From: Marinobacter nanhaiticus D15-8W
GTDB lineage: Bacteria; Pseudomonadota; Gammaproteobacteria; Pseudomonadales; Oleiphilaceae
Reading direction: 5' to 3'
Length of the DNA stretch: 64,000 bases
Assembly (NCBI RefSeq): GCF_036511935.1
Contig: NZ_AP028878.1
Location: 2,790,001-2,854,000 of the forward strand
In this document: piece by piece, positions 35,696 through 45,113 of the stretch
Layout of the letters: the number at the start of each line of letters is the position of its first letter
Position numbering within the stretch: position 1 is the first letter of the stretch
Translations under genes and position numbers: made by a program
Notes under the pieces: model-generated
Told to the model about the DNA's origin: nothing
The model's database searches: none
Seen by the model: the letters and a program-made list of their open reading frames with translations, nothing else

Positions 35696-36417
35696 GGCCG
35701 TCTCCCGTTACCATGGATGAGCAGGATCGAGAAGTAAGGCGCAATATCCCCCACCTCAGTAAACGGCACCACCCGTTCCTCAGCCATTGCGGCGTATTCG
35801 ATCAGCCAGGCTTCCCCGGTGCGGCCGGCGTGCTCAAGGGCCCGTCGAACCTTGTTTAGATTGCGGCCGATTTTCATGATGACCAATGCATCGGTGCGGG
35901 CGATCCGATCGGCCAGGTCAGCCTCCGGTAAGGTACCCATAAGCACCGTCATCACATCATCGCCCCAGGTGACCGGCTGCCCGGTCGCCGTCCAGGCGGC
36001 GGACATTCCCGTGATGCCCGGCACGACCGAGACGGGTACGCGGCCGTTCAGACGGGTGTACAGATGCATAAAGGACCCGTAGAAGAATGGATCGCCTTCG
36101 CACAGCACCACGACGTCTTCACCGGACTCGGCAATCTCCACCAAGCGCCTGACGCTGGCTTCATAGAACTCGGCCAATAACGCGTTATAACGCGGATCGC
36201 TGAACGGGATTTCCGTCGTGACCGGGTACTCCATGGGCAGCTCGACGGTGGCAGCTGCCAGCATACCGTCAACGATACTCCGCGCGTGGCCGGTGCGCCC
36301 CTTCTTGCGGAAATACGCGATGTGTCGGGTCCCGCGGATAAGCCGGTCCGCCCGCACGCTCATCAGATCCTGGGCGCCAGGACCAAGGCCGACCCCGTAG
36401 ATTCGTCCAATCTTCAT
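35692..36417 (-). CDS. cobI: CobI, precorrin-2 C20-methyltransferase
   Basis: A 241-aa methylase that adds the C20 methyl group to precorrin-2. It starts MKIGRIYGVGLGPGAQDLMSVRADRLI and contains IPFSDPRYNALLAEFYE, VVVLCEGDPFFYGSFMHLYTRL and VVPGITGMSAAWTATGQPVTWGDD. Four-base overlaps with cobH upstream and cobJ downstream show coupling. Confidence 0.97.
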   Translation of the reverse strand: MKIGRIYGVGLGPGAQDLMSVRADRLIRGTRHIAYFRKKGRTGHARSIVDGMLAAATVELPMEYPVTTEIPFSDPRYNALLAEFYEASVRRLVEIAESGEDVVVLCEGDPFFYGSFMHLYTRLNGRVPVSVVPGITGMSAAWTATGQPVTWGDDVMTVLMGTLPEADLADRIARTDALVIMKIGRNLNKVRRALEHAGRTGEAWLIEYAAMAEERVVPFTEVGDIAPYFSILLIHGNGRRP

Positions 36418-37043
36418 TCTTTTCTATCCGCGATAGCATTGATGGCGGCGACGGTTACGGCACTGCCACCGAGACGCCCGCGCACGATACAACAGGGCGC
36501 GACGTTACTGTCCCAAAGCGCCTCCTTCGATTCAGCAGCGCCGACGAAACCCACTGGACAGCCGATAATCGATGCCGGGCGCGGGCACTGGGGATCCTCC
36601 AGCATATTGAGCAGGTGAAATAGCGCGGTGGGTGCGTTGCCGATCGCGACGACCGCACCGTCCAGCCAGGGTCGCCAGAGTTCGACCGCGGCGGCAGAGC
36701 GGGTGTTGCCCATCTCCTGCGCGAGCTCCGGCACCCGTTCATCCCAGAGCGTGCAGATGATGCGATTATCGGCGGGCAGGCGCGCCCGGGTAATCCCCTC
36801 GGAAATCATGCGGGCATCGCACAGGATAGGCGCGCCCTGCTCCAGCGCAGCGCGTGCGCGGGCGACCACGTCGTCACGAAACAGGATATGTGGCGCGAGC
36901 TCGACCATACCGGCCGCATGAATCATGCGTACCGCAATCTGTTCCTCGTCGACAGCAAAACGTTCAAGGGCGGCTTCACGCCGGATGATGGAAAAAGACT
37001 CGCGGTATATCGCTGGCCCGTCCGTTTCGTAGACGTGGGGCAT
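36414..37043 (-). CDS. cobH: CobH, precorrin-8X methylmutase
   Basis: A 209-aa enzyme that moves the methyl group from C11 to C12 to give hydrogenobyrinic acid. It has GPAIYRESFSIIRREA, ERFAVDEEQIAVRMIHAAGMVELAPHILF (with the catalytic His in MIHAAG), APILCDARMISEGI and SIIGCPVGFVGAAESKEAL. The ATG overlaps the cobG stop as TAATG, and the stop overlaps the cobI start. Confidence 0.97.
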   Translation of the reverse strand: MPHVYETDGPAIYRESFSIIRREAALERFAVDEEQIAVRMIHAAGMVELAPHILFRDDVVARARAALEQGAPILCDARMISEGITRARLPADNRIICTLWDERVPELAQEMGNTRSAAAVELWRPWLDGAVVAIGNAPTALFHLLNMLEDPQCPRPASIIGCPVGFVGAAESKEALWDSNVAPCCIVRGRLGGSAVTVAAINAIADRKE

Positions 37044-38179
37044 TAATTAACTCCGAAATAGGTTAAGACTTGTGATTCGGTCAGGTCGGTGACATCCGCT
37101 ATCCCGTCCGCTCGACCTTGGAAAATCAGCTGGTAACGGCCACTGTCTCCAACGACACAGACGTCTGCCGGCTGGCGACGCGCGCAGCCCTTGCTGCAGC
37201 CAGAAACGTGCAGACGGCCGGCAACGTGACGACTCAGGCTATTGGCGAGTTCGCGCGTCGCTACCGTCGCTTGCTCGCAGTGCGGTGCGCCCGGGCAAGC
37301 ATCGACCCGCAATTGAGGCGCATCGTCGTTATCCAGTAGACCGGGCAACGGACGGACTTCAGCCCCCTCAACCAGGAGCCGCCGCCAGGGTGTTACACGA
37401 ATGCCGGTCACGTACTCAGGCCCCACTGCATCGCGTAGCGCCGCTGCCTCCACCTGGCCGAAGGTCAGGCCATAAACCGCTCCCAATGCGTGATCGCCCA
37501 GAGATAGCGGCCGTCGCGGCGTAGACGGCGCCACCTGCGCCTGAGCCCAAGGTGGCAACGGCTGCGAATGCCGGCTCATGCGTCCACTGTCGGCTCCCCC
37601 TGTTGCCATGAACCAGCGTGCGAGTCGAATGATTAGGTCGACCGCACCGCGTTCCGAATGGGCGACTGTGCCCGTAGCGTGGCCGTCAGCCCGGACGATC
37701 AGCTCCCCTGTCAGGCCCCGCTCTATCCGGAAATCGGCAGAATCCCCGGCCAGTATGGGGTTCCTGCCCGCGTCGATGGCAAAGCCGACTTTGGCCGGAA
37801 GGCTGGGCAGTTCTGACAGTCGTTCGAGCAGTTGTCGGGCGAGACGATCGGTAACGTCCCCCGCCCCCCAGTCCGGCGCCAACAGGAGGTTGCGCTGGCC
37901 TTCACGCGCTGGATCGCTATCCACCAGCCCCGCCCCCATCAGCATATCCAGCAAGGGTCGCCAGTGCTTTTCCTTCACGCCTCGCAACTGCAGGTTTGCA
38001 CGGTTGGTTAAATGGATAATGCCGTTGCCGAAGGTTTCCGAGGCCTCGCAAAGCGCCAACACCTGGTTTCGGTCCAACATGGCCCGCTCCGGGCGCACCC
38101 GCACCAGCAGTCCGTCCCCCGAAGGCATTGGCCGCCAGGCTCCGGGACACCAGCCCTTGATCGAGATATTATCGGCCAT
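37043..38179 (-). CDS. cobG: CobG, precorrin-3B synthase
   Basis: A 378-aa nitrite/sulfite-reductase-like protein that uses O2 to hydroxylate precorrin-3A, the step that defines the aerobic route. The N-terminal GDGLLVRVRPERAMLDRNQVLALCEASETFGNGIIHLTNRANLQLRGV is typical. Four Cys in DACPGAPHCEQA and HVSGCSKGCARR provide the 4Fe-4S/siroheme-type cluster. It is somewhat shorter than the P. denitrificans enzyme (459 aa). Its start lies 11 bases inside the end of cobN. Confidence 0.93.
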   Translation of the reverse strand: MADNISIKGWCPGAWRPMPSGDGLLVRVRPERAMLDRNQVLALCEASETFGNGIIHLTNRANLQLRGVKEKHWRPLLDMLMGAGLVDSDPAREGQRNLLLAPDWGAGDVTDRLARQLLERLSELPSLPAKVGFAIDAGRNPILAGDSADFRIERGLTGELIVRADGHATGTVAHSERGAVDLIIRLARWFMATGGADSGRMSRHSQPLPPWAQAQVAPSTPRRPLSLGDHALGAVYGLTFGQVEAAALRDAVGPEYVTGIRVTPWRRLLVEGAEVRPLPGLLDNDDAPQLRVDACPGAPHCEQATVATRELANSLSRHVAGRLHVSGCSKGCARRQPADVCVVGDSGRYQLIFQGRADGIADVTDLTESQVLTYFGVN

Positions 38180-41100
38180 GACTGACGGCTCCGGTCATCG
38201 CTGTTTCGTTGACTTCGTCCAGCTCCAGCAACAAGTCCTGCAGTGCCTCTTTGTGGTCACCCGGTTCCTGCCAGAGCCCTCGTTGCATCGCTTCCAGCAG
38301 ACGCTCGGCCATCTCCTCCAGGGCATCACCATTGTGCTCACGCAGGAACGCCTGGTTGCCCGGATCGAAAACCAGGGCATCGGCGACCTGGGCATACTGG
38401 TAGTCGGCGACCAGATCGGTTGTGGCATCATAGGCAAACAGGTAGTCGATCGTCGCCGCCATTTCGAAACCGCCCTTATAGCCGTGTTCCCGCATCGCCT
38501 CGATCCACTTGGGATTGAGTACCCGGGAACGAATCACCCGGTTGAGTTCCTCGTTCAGCGTGCGGATGCGGGGCTGGGCCGGATTGGCATGGTCGGCATG
38601 GTAGATGGACGGAGCCGCACCACTCAGGCTTCGGGTGGCGTTGGCCATGCCCCCCTGGAACGCGTAATAGGTATTGGAATCCAGAATGTCATGCTCGCGG
38701 TTGTCCTGATTCTGGAGCACGGCTTCCAGGCCTGAGAGCTGGTGTTCGAAATCCGAGCGCGCTTCGACGCCGGATTCCGAAGCCTGGCCATAGGCGTATG
38801 CGCCAGCACCGATGTAAGCTTCCGCCAGATCATCCCTGGTATCCCAATGCCGGCCATCGATCAGGCGGTTGAGGCCGGTACCATAATTGCCGGGTTTGCT
38901 GCCAAAGACGCGATAGCTGGCCTGCCGGAAAGCCGCATCAGCGTCGATACCCTCGGATTGCAACTGCGCCTGACGGGCGCGGATCTGGTTGCGTATCACG
39001 TTGTCCTCGCCCGGTTCCTCATAGTTGGCTACCGCCTGGACCGCGGCGTCGAACAGGCGGATCACATTCGGGAACGCATCACGGAAGAAGCCCGACACCC
39101 GGAGCGTCACGTCCACCCGTGGACGCTGCAGCAGCATGGTCGGGATGACCTCGACATCGATGACCCGCTGCGAACCCAGCGACCAGATAGGTTTGACGCC
39201 CATCAGCGCCAGCGCCTGGGCAATATCATCCCCGCCGGTTCGCATGGTCGCAGTGCCCCAGATCGACAGCCCCAGACGCCGTGGATAGTCGCCGTTGTCC
39301 TGTAGGTAGCGCTCGATAAAGGATTGCGCAGACTTCTCCCCCAACTGCCAGGCTGCGGGGGATGGAATCGCCCGGTTATCGACGGTAAAGAAGTTGCGAC
39401 CGGTAGGCAGTGTGTCCAGGCGACCCCGGCTCGGTGCGCCACTCGGACCCGGCGGAATGAAATAACCCTCGAGTCCGTCCAAAAGCGACTGGATTTCCAT
39501 TTCGGCACCCTGGGCCATTGCGGACAGCACCGCGTCACGCCCATAACGGCATTGTGCAGCCGTGGACGGATAGTCGCGGATCAACTCATCCAGGGGCTCG
39601 CCATCGACAATGAAGCGCCTGACGATCCGGTGAGCCAATAACTCGAGCCGTTCACGGGTATCCGCCCCCGTGCGCCATACCGTGCCGTCGAGTTCTTCAA
39701 GAACGTTCGGCCTGGGACCTTGCCAGGGCACGGCGTTCTCGGCCAGCGGGTCGAACGTACCATCCGGGGAAAGGCCGAGATCATGCGACAGGTTATGGAG
39801 GATGCCCCGGTACTCCGGCTCACTGCCCCGTGGCAGTCGTAGCAACGCCACCAGCGTGCCGGTGAGCTTATCGCTTTCGGGCAAGGTTCCGAGAATATGC
39901 AGGCCGTGACGAATCTGGGCTTCCTTGATGTCGCACAGGTAGGCATCAAGGTCGTTCAACAGGGCCTCGTCGTCACGTCCTGTTGGATCGGCGGCATGAC
40001 TGAGTTCCTGGTCAATCCCGGTCTGACGCAGGTGCTCCAGGATCGTTTTGCGTAACAGGTCTTCCCGGCGCGGGTCCATGCCCAGCGCCTGGTAGTATTC
40101 GTCCGTCAACGATTCCAGTTCCGCCATGGCGCCATAGAGCTCGGCGCGGGCCATGGGGGGCATCAGGTGATCGATAATCACCGCCTGAGACCGGCGTTTG
40201 GCCTGCGCGCCCTCACCTGGGTCGTTGACGATAAACGGGTAGAAGTGCGGTAGCGGTCCAAGGGCAATATCCGGCCAGCAACCGGATGACAACGCCGTGC
40301 TCTTGCCTGGAAGCCACTCCAGGTTGCCATGCTTGCCGACATGGATGACGGCGTCCACCTTGTAGTGCTCGCGCAACCAGGCGTAGAACGCCAGATAGCT
40401 GTGAGGCGGCACCAGGTCGGTGTCATGGTAGGTCTCGGTGGGATCATCGATAAAATCCCGCTCCGGCTGGATACCGACGAAGGTCTCCCCCAGGCGGATG
40501 CCGGCAATCATCAACCGACCGGCGCGGTGCTTGGGGTCCTGTTGCGGATGCCCCCAGCGAGCCCAGACCGCCTGCTGGGCGGCCAACGGCAACGTCTGGA
40601 ACCAGGCCAGATAATCCTCGACCCCAATACTCTGCCAGCACGGACGCTGATCGATGGAACCAGGAGCGTTGGTCACCGCACCCTGCAGGGCGTTGATTAA
40701 CCCATCTCCGTCTTCAGGAAGATCTGCTATCGGATAGCCCGAGGCCGCCAGCGCCTCGAGGATCTTAACCGTGGAGGCCGGTGTATCGAGGCCGACACCA
40801 TTGCCAATACGGCCGTCGCGATTAGGGTAATTGGCGAGGATCAGTGCGAGGCGTTTTTCGGCGTTGGGTTTGGTCCTCAGGACGCAGAAACGCCGCGCCA
40901 GTTCGGCAACGAATGCTGCGCGGTCAGGCTGGAGCACATGACGAATGACCGAAAGCTGGCAACGTTCGCTGTAGTGTTCCTCGGCCTTGAAACCAATCGC
41001 CCGGGTAATTACACGCCCATCCATCTCGGGCAGCACCACCTGCACGGCTACATCGCGGCTGCGTAGCCCGCCGGCCTGCGCCTCCCAGTCATCCTCGGTA

Positions 41101-42026
41101 CTACTGGACAACATCGCCTGCAGCACCACAGGGCGACCCACAAACATCCCGTCCGTCTCGTTGCCGGTCAGCGCGTCGATATCCTCGGGGCCACGATTCA
41201 CCGAAAAACTGGTGGTGTTGACGACCAGCATTGCACCCGTTTTTTCGATGAGGTGATTCACATAGGCCACGCAGGCCTCTTCCTTGAGTGAGGCAACCGC
41301 AACCGGCAGTGCATCGAAGCCCTTGTCGCTGAGTGCTGCGACCATACCGTCGATCACCTGGGTATTCGCGCCCTGCAGGTGGCTCCGGTAGAAGACCAGC
41401 AAGCACACCGGGCGCGCCGGGGCGTGGTCGGCACGCCAGTCCGCCAAGGTAATCTGCTGCCCCCTCCCGAATGAATCCGGCGCGTAAAGAAGCGCATCAG
41501 GTATCGACTTCGGTTCCCGCCACGCGCCGGGTCGTTCCAGGCATTGATCACCAATAAAGCAAAGCAGCTGCTCGGCGTTGTCCACGCCACCTTCTCGCAA
41601 ATAGCGCCAAACGCGCCAGGCGGTATCGAAAGGTACGGTGGATGCTTCAAGCAATTCGTCGTCTGGCGCATCGCAGCCGGGTACAACGATCAATTGGCGC
41701 TCCGGAGACGCTGCGGCCCAGGCCAACAAACGCTCGTAACCATATTGCCAGTATGAGGTGCCGCCAAGGAGGGAGAGAATAACCAGGCGCGCATGATCGA
41801 GCACCCGATCCTCATACAGATCGTAGGCGGCGGGTTTGACAAGGTTCATCCAGTTCGCCAGCCGCACAGACGGGTAACTTTCATCCAGGCGTTCGGCAGC
41901 CTGCGCCAGGGCCGACAGGCTACTGTCGGCGGCGGAGAGGATAACGATGTCGCCCGGGGTCTGTTGCAGATCGACGATACCCTCGTCGTCGACGAAACCT
42001 CCGGGTTTGGCGGCAAAAAGATGCAT
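38169..42026 (-). CDS. cobN: CobN, cobaltochelatase large subunit
   Basis: A 1285-aa ATP-dependent cobaltochelatase subunit that binds hydrogenobyrinic acid a,c-diamide and cobalt. Family blocks include VCLLVFYRSHLQGANTQVIDGMV, LILANYPNRDGRIGNGVGLDTPASTVKIL, HVGKHGNLEWLPGKSTALS, SIWGTATMRTGGDDIAQALALMGVKPIW and SNTYYAFQGGMANATRSLSG. Full length and no break. No CobS/CobT genes are nearby; the ChlI/ChlD fusion at 45110-46861 is the likely motor. Its start overlaps the cobW stop by one base. Confidence 0.97.
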   Translation of the reverse strand: MHLFAAKPGGFVDDEGIVDLQQTPGDIVILSAADSSLSALAQAAERLDESYPSVRLANWMNLVKPAAYDLYEDRVLDHARLVILSLLGGTSYWQYGYERLLAWAAASPERQLIVVPGCDAPDDELLEASTVPFDTAWRVWRYLREGGVDNAEQLLCFIGDQCLERPGAWREPKSIPDALLYAPDSFGRGQQITLADWRADHAPARPVCLLVFYRSHLQGANTQVIDGMVAALSDKGFDALPVAVASLKEEACVAYVNHLIEKTGAMLVVNTTSFSVNRGPEDIDALTGNETDGMFVGRPVVLQAMLSSSTEDDWEAQAGGLRSRDVAVQVVLPEMDGRVITRAIGFKAEEHYSERCQLSVIRHVLQPDRAAFVAELARRFCVLRTKPNAEKRLALILANYPNRDGRIGNGVGLDTPASTVKILEALAASGYPIADLPEDGDGLINALQGAVTNAPGSIDQRPCWQSIGVEDYLAWFQTLPLAAQQAVWARWGHPQQDPKHRAGRLMIAGIRLGETFVGIQPERDFIDDPTETYHDTDLVPPHSYLAFYAWLREHYKVDAVIHVGKHGNLEWLPGKSTALSSGCWPDIALGPLPHFYPFIVNDPGEGAQAKRRSQAVIIDHLMPPMARAELYGAMAELESLTDEYYQALGMDPRREDLLRKTILEHLRQTGIDQELSHAADPTGRDDEALLNDLDAYLCDIKEAQIRHGLHILGTLPESDKLTGTLVALLRLPRGSEPEYRGILHNLSHDLGLSPDGTFDPLAENAVPWQGPRPNVLEELDGTVWRTGADTRERLELLAHRIVRRFIVDGEPLDELIRDYPSTAAQCRYGRDAVLSAMAQGAEMEIQSLLDGLEGYFIPPGPSGAPSRGRLDTLPTGRNFFTVDNRAIPSPAAWQLGEKSAQSFIERYLQDNGDYPRRLGLSIWGTATMRTGGDDIAQALALMGVKPIWSLGSQRVIDVEVIPTMLLQRPRVDVTLRVSGFFRDAFPNVIRLFDAAVQAVANYEEPGEDNVIRNQIRARQAQLQSEGIDADAAFRQASYRVFGSKPGNYGTGLNRLIDGRHWDTRDDLAEAYIGAGAYAYGQASESGVEARSDFEHQLSGLEAVLQNQDNREHDILDSNTYYAFQGGMANATRSLSGAAPSIYHADHANPAQPRIRTLNEELNRVIRSRVLNPKWIEAMREHGYKGGFEMAATIDYLFAYDATTDLVADYQYAQVADALVFDPGNQAFLREHNGDALEEMAERLLEAMQRGLWQEPGDHKEALQDLLLELDEVNETAMTGAVSHGR

Positions 42027-43147
42027 CAGGCAGCGGTGGTTTCTGCTGTGGTCAGGGCGTCCTTGAGTTTAGCCGGGTCAAATCCTCGACCGATGATGAC
42101 GAGTTGTGTCCGGCGCGCCTCTTCCTTGCCCCAAAGCCGGTCGAAGTGGGTATCGAGTCGCTTGCCCACCGCCTGGACAACCTGGCGCATCGGCTTACCG
42201 GGTAATGCCGCGAAGCCCTTGGCCCGATAGATCCTGTAGTCTTTCAGGAGTTGCTGCAGAGCGACGGCCAGGCGGTCACCGTCGACCTCGCCCAGGGTAA
42301 TCACGCAGGAATCGAAATGGTCATGGGCGTGGTCGTGATGGGCGCCCTCGGCGTGGTAGCGGTCATGGTGATTCTCGATCTCGTCGATGGTTTCCTCGCT
42401 GGCCGCGGCGATACCCATCAGCGCCTCCAGTTTCGCGCTGTCGTCAGCGAAGGTTTCCCGGTCGATAAACAGCGTCTTCACCGAAGCCGGTACACGCTGC
42501 TGCACGACGTCTTCGACCCGCTTGCGTTCTTTCTCGGACAACAGATCGGTCTTACTGACGATCACCAGGTCCGCGGCACCCAGCTGGTCATCCAGCAACT
42601 CCTTCAGGCTCGGGTCGTGGTCCAGGTTTTCGTCCGCAAGACGCTGCGCTTCAACCTTATCCACATCAGCGGCATAGCGGCCTGCGGCCACCGCGGGGCC
42701 GTCGACGACCGTAATAATTGCATCCACAGTGCAATGCTGGCGGACGTCCGGCCAGTTGAATGCCTGGACCAGGGGCTTGGGCAGTGCCAGTCCGCTGGTT
42801 TCGATCAGGATATGATCGATCTGATCCCTGCGCTCCACCAGCTTCTTCATCACCGGCAGGAATTCTTCCTCGACGGTGCAGCAGATGCAGCCGTTGGCCA
42901 GCTCGTAGACACCGCTTTCCTCTCCGTCGATTGGGGTTTTCCCTTCACCGCCCTCTTCACTACCTTCTTCACACCCCAGGGAACAACTGCGCAGGACGTC
43001 CGAGTCGATATCCTGCTCGCCGAACTCGTTCACGATCACTGCGATGCGCTTGCCGGTGACCTGGCGCAGAATGCTGGCCAGCAGCGTGGTCTTGCCGCTA
43101 CCCAGGAAGCCGGTGACTACCGTGGCGGGTATCTTGTTCAGTTGCAT
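42026..43147 (-). CDS. cobW: CobW, GTP-dependent metal chaperone
   Basis: A 373-aa G3E GTPase thought to deliver cobalt for corrin synthesis. Walker A GFLGSGKTT lies near residues 13-21, the metal-binding motif GCICC lies after an unusually long Glu/Gly-rich insert, and ETSGLALPKP and SKTDLL follow. A His-rich stretch (HHDRYHAEGAHHDHAHDH) leads into the CobW C-terminal domain. AAGGAG seven bases before the ATG at 43147 fixes the start; the frame is open far upstream, inside cobB. It lies two bases after cobB and overlaps cobN. Confidence 0.95.
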   Translation of the reverse strand: MQLNKIPATVVTGFLGSGKTTLLASILRQVTGKRIAVIVNEFGEQDIDSDVLRSCSLGCEEGSEEGGEGKTPIDGEESGVYELANGCICCTVEEEFLPVMKKLVERRDQIDHILIETSGLALPKPLVQAFNWPDVRQHCTVDAIITVVDGPAVAAGRYAADVDKVEAQRLADENLDHDPSLKELLDDQLGAADLVIVSKTDLLSEKERKRVEDVVQQRVPASVKTLFIDRETFADDSAKLEALMGIAAASEETIDEIENHHDRYHAEGAHHDHAHDHFDSCVITLGEVDGDRLAVALQQLLKDYRIYRAKGFAALPGKPMRQVVQAVGKRLDTHFDRLWGKEEARRTQLVIIGRGFDPAKLKDALTTAETTAA

Positions 43148-43149
43148 CG

Positions 43150-44520
43150 TCAGGCTCCTTGAATGGGCTGCAGATCGGTTGCCGCTGATTCCGTGAGGAA
43201 CAGTTTGGCAATGGCCGTCGGGTTGTTTGGAAAATAAAGGTGCAGATAAGAGGCCGTCAGGCGACGCGCCCGATAGATGGCTTCGCCCGGGGCGGGATGG
43301 CGCTGGCGTTGGCCATGGGCAATGGGTTCCGGTGTGCCATGGCTGACCGAACGATGATGCGCATGACCGCGAACAGGTCCTTCCGGCAGGTCGGCGGTCT
43401 GCATTCCCTGGCAACCACGACGGCCTTTCATCGCGCCCTGCCCGGCCAGCAGGCCCAGCATTTCATGGATCTGGTCGTCGTAGTCCGTCAGCGTTTCCAG
43501 GCAGTAAAGCAGCCCACCGCATTCGGCCAGTATGGGTTTATTCGCCATGAAGAAGGCCTGGATGGCAGCTTTCATGGGTCGGTTGGCTGCCAGTTCGGCG
43601 CCATACAGCTCCGGATATCCCCCGGGAAGCCACAATGCATCGCAACCGGGCAGTTCGCCATCCGTGATCGGCGAGAAGAAACGGAGCTCCGCGCCCAGTG
43701 CTTGCAGCAAATCCAGGTTGGCCTGGTAGATAAAGCTGAATGCAGCATCCCGCGCCACACCGATGGTCAGGTCTTTCAGTGCTTCCGGCGGCATCGCGAT
43801 GCCATCGACCGGAGCCTCGAAAACCACGGGTGGCACCCGCAACAGTGTGTCTGCCAGCCCCTGGGCTTCGAGTACCCGGGCACCGGCTTCGAAGCGGGCT
43901 TCCAGCTCGTCGCGGATCTCCTCTGCCTGCACCAGGCCCAGGTGCCGCTCCGGCAGCGCCATATCCGGGTCCCGTGGAACAGTCGCCAACAAAGGAATCG
44001 ATGCCGGCAGCGCGGACTCGATCAATTCGCGATGCCGTTGGGAGGCGCAAGCATTGGCGATCAGGCCCGCAACGGTGATGTCGTCACGGAACCCGGCGAT
44101 GCCGGCGACCAGCGCCGCGGCGGTTTGCGCCATGCCTTTCACATCCATGACGATTGCCATCGGCAGTTGGAAACGTGCGGCCAGATCCGCGCTGGACGGG
44201 TCGCCGTCGAAGATCCCCATGGCGCCTTCCACAAGGATCAGGTCCGCTTCCCGGGCCGCTTCGAACAGGCGCTGACGGCAATAAGCCTCGCCGGCCATCC
44301 ACAGATCGAGTTGGTCCACCGGCTGGCCTGAGGCTTGCGCCAGCACCAACGGATCAAGGTAGTCCGGACCGGTCTTGAACACGCGCACCACCTTGCCCTG
44401 GTTGCGCAAAAGGCGGGCGAGCGCCGCTGTGACGGTCGTCTTGCCCTGCCCGGATGCCGGGGCCGCGATAAAGATCGCCGGGCAGACCGCCCGCGCTGTA
44501 GAGGCCTGGTCACTAGCCAT
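43150..44520 (-). CDS. cobB: CobB, hydrogenobyrinic acid a,c-diamide synthase
   Basis: A 456-aa amidotransferase (CobB/CbiA). The N-terminal dethiobiotin-synthetase-like ATPase has FIAAPASGQGKTTVTAALARLL and FKTGPDYLDPLV. The C-terminal glutamine amidotransferase has LPGGYPELYGAELA, the nucleophile Cys in PILAECGGLLYCLE and the catalytic region VRGHAHHRSV. The ATG at 44520 overlaps the cobO stop as TGATG. It amidates the a and c side chains using glutamine and ATP before cobalt insertion. Confidence 0.95.
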   Translation of the reverse strand: MASDQASTARAVCPAIFIAAPASGQGKTTVTAALARLLRNQGKVVRVFKTGPDYLDPLVLAQASGQPVDQLDLWMAGEAYCRQRLFEAAREADLILVEGAMGIFDGDPSSADLAARFQLPMAIVMDVKGMAQTAAALVAGIAGFRDDITVAGLIANACASQRHRELIESALPASIPLLATVPRDPDMALPERHLGLVQAEEIRDELEARFEAGARVLEAQGLADTLLRVPPVVFEAPVDGIAMPPEALKDLTIGVARDAAFSFIYQANLDLLQALGAELRFFSPITDGELPGCDALWLPGGYPELYGAELAANRPMKAAIQAFFMANKPILAECGGLLYCLETLTDYDDQIHEMLGLLAGQGAMKGRRGCQGMQTADLPEGPVRGHAHHRSVSHGTPEPIAHGQRQRHPAPGEAIYRARRLTASYLHLYFPNNPTAIAKLFLTESAATDLQPIQGA

Positions 44521-45113
44521 CAGAATTCGATCCCCGGCTGAGCCTTCACGCCCCCGCGAAAGGCATGACGTTCGTCCTGAACGGTACTGATGGTGTCGGC
44601 GATGGCCTGGAGCGGCTGCGCCATGGTGCGACCGGTGATGATGACGTTCTGATGATGTGGGCGCTGCCGTAAAGCTTCGACGATAGGCTCGGGCTCCAGG
44701 TAGCCGTACTTGAGCATGTAGCTCATTTCGTCGAACACGATCAACTGGTAATTGGGGTCTTTCAGCAGACCCTCGGCAATCGACCATGCGGCCTGTGCGG
44801 CTTCGATATCCTTTTCGCGGTCCTGGGTTTCCCATGTAAAGCCGTGACCCATGATGTGCCAATCCAACTGGGGATGATCCCGGAAGAACAGGTATTCGCC
44901 CGTCTCCCGCCGACCCTTGATGAATTGGATCACCGCACACCGGTAGCCGTGCCCGAGCGAACGGGCCAGCGTACCGAAGGCAGAGCTGCTCTTGCCCTTG
45001 CCATTACCTTTGAGCAGGATCAGCACGCCCCGCTCTTCAGACGCCTTGGCGATACGTTCATCGACCACGTCCTTCTTTTTCTGCATGCGCTCACGATGGC
45101 GACTGTCGTTCAC
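44520..45113 (-). CDS. cobO: CobO, corrinoid adenosyltransferase
   Basis: A 197-aa CobA/CobO/BtuR-type enzyme that adds the 5'-deoxyadenosyl group to cob(I)yrinic acid diamide. The atypical P-loop is GNGKGKSSSAFG (residues ~36-47), with VIQFIKGRRETGE, MGHGFTWETQDREKD and LIVFDEMSYMLKYGYL. The basic N-terminal tail is common in the family. The start overlaps the chelatase gene by four bases. Confidence 0.97.
   Translation of the reverse strand: MNDSRHRERMQKKKDVVDERIAKASEERGVLILLKGNGKGKSSSAFGTLARSLGHGYRCAVIQFIKGRRETGEYLFFRDHPQLDWHIMGHGFTWETQDREKDIEAAQAAWSIAEGLLKDPNYQLIVFDEMSYMLKYGYLEPEPIVEALRQRPHHQNVIITGRTMAQPLQAIADTISTVQDERHAFRGGVKAQPGIEF

Noticed and set aside
37578..38735. 385-codon plus-strand open frame across cobG/cobN
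   Set aside because: Lies opposite two well-recognised cob genes; composition is Arg/Ser-rich, as expected of a high-GC shadow frame.
42251..43162. 303-codon plus-strand open frame opposite cobW
   Set aside because: Shadow of cobW with no motif and no upstream signals.
43240..44331. 363-codon plus-strand open frame opposite cobB
   Set aside because: Shadow of cobB; Gln/Arg-rich and no recognisable motif.
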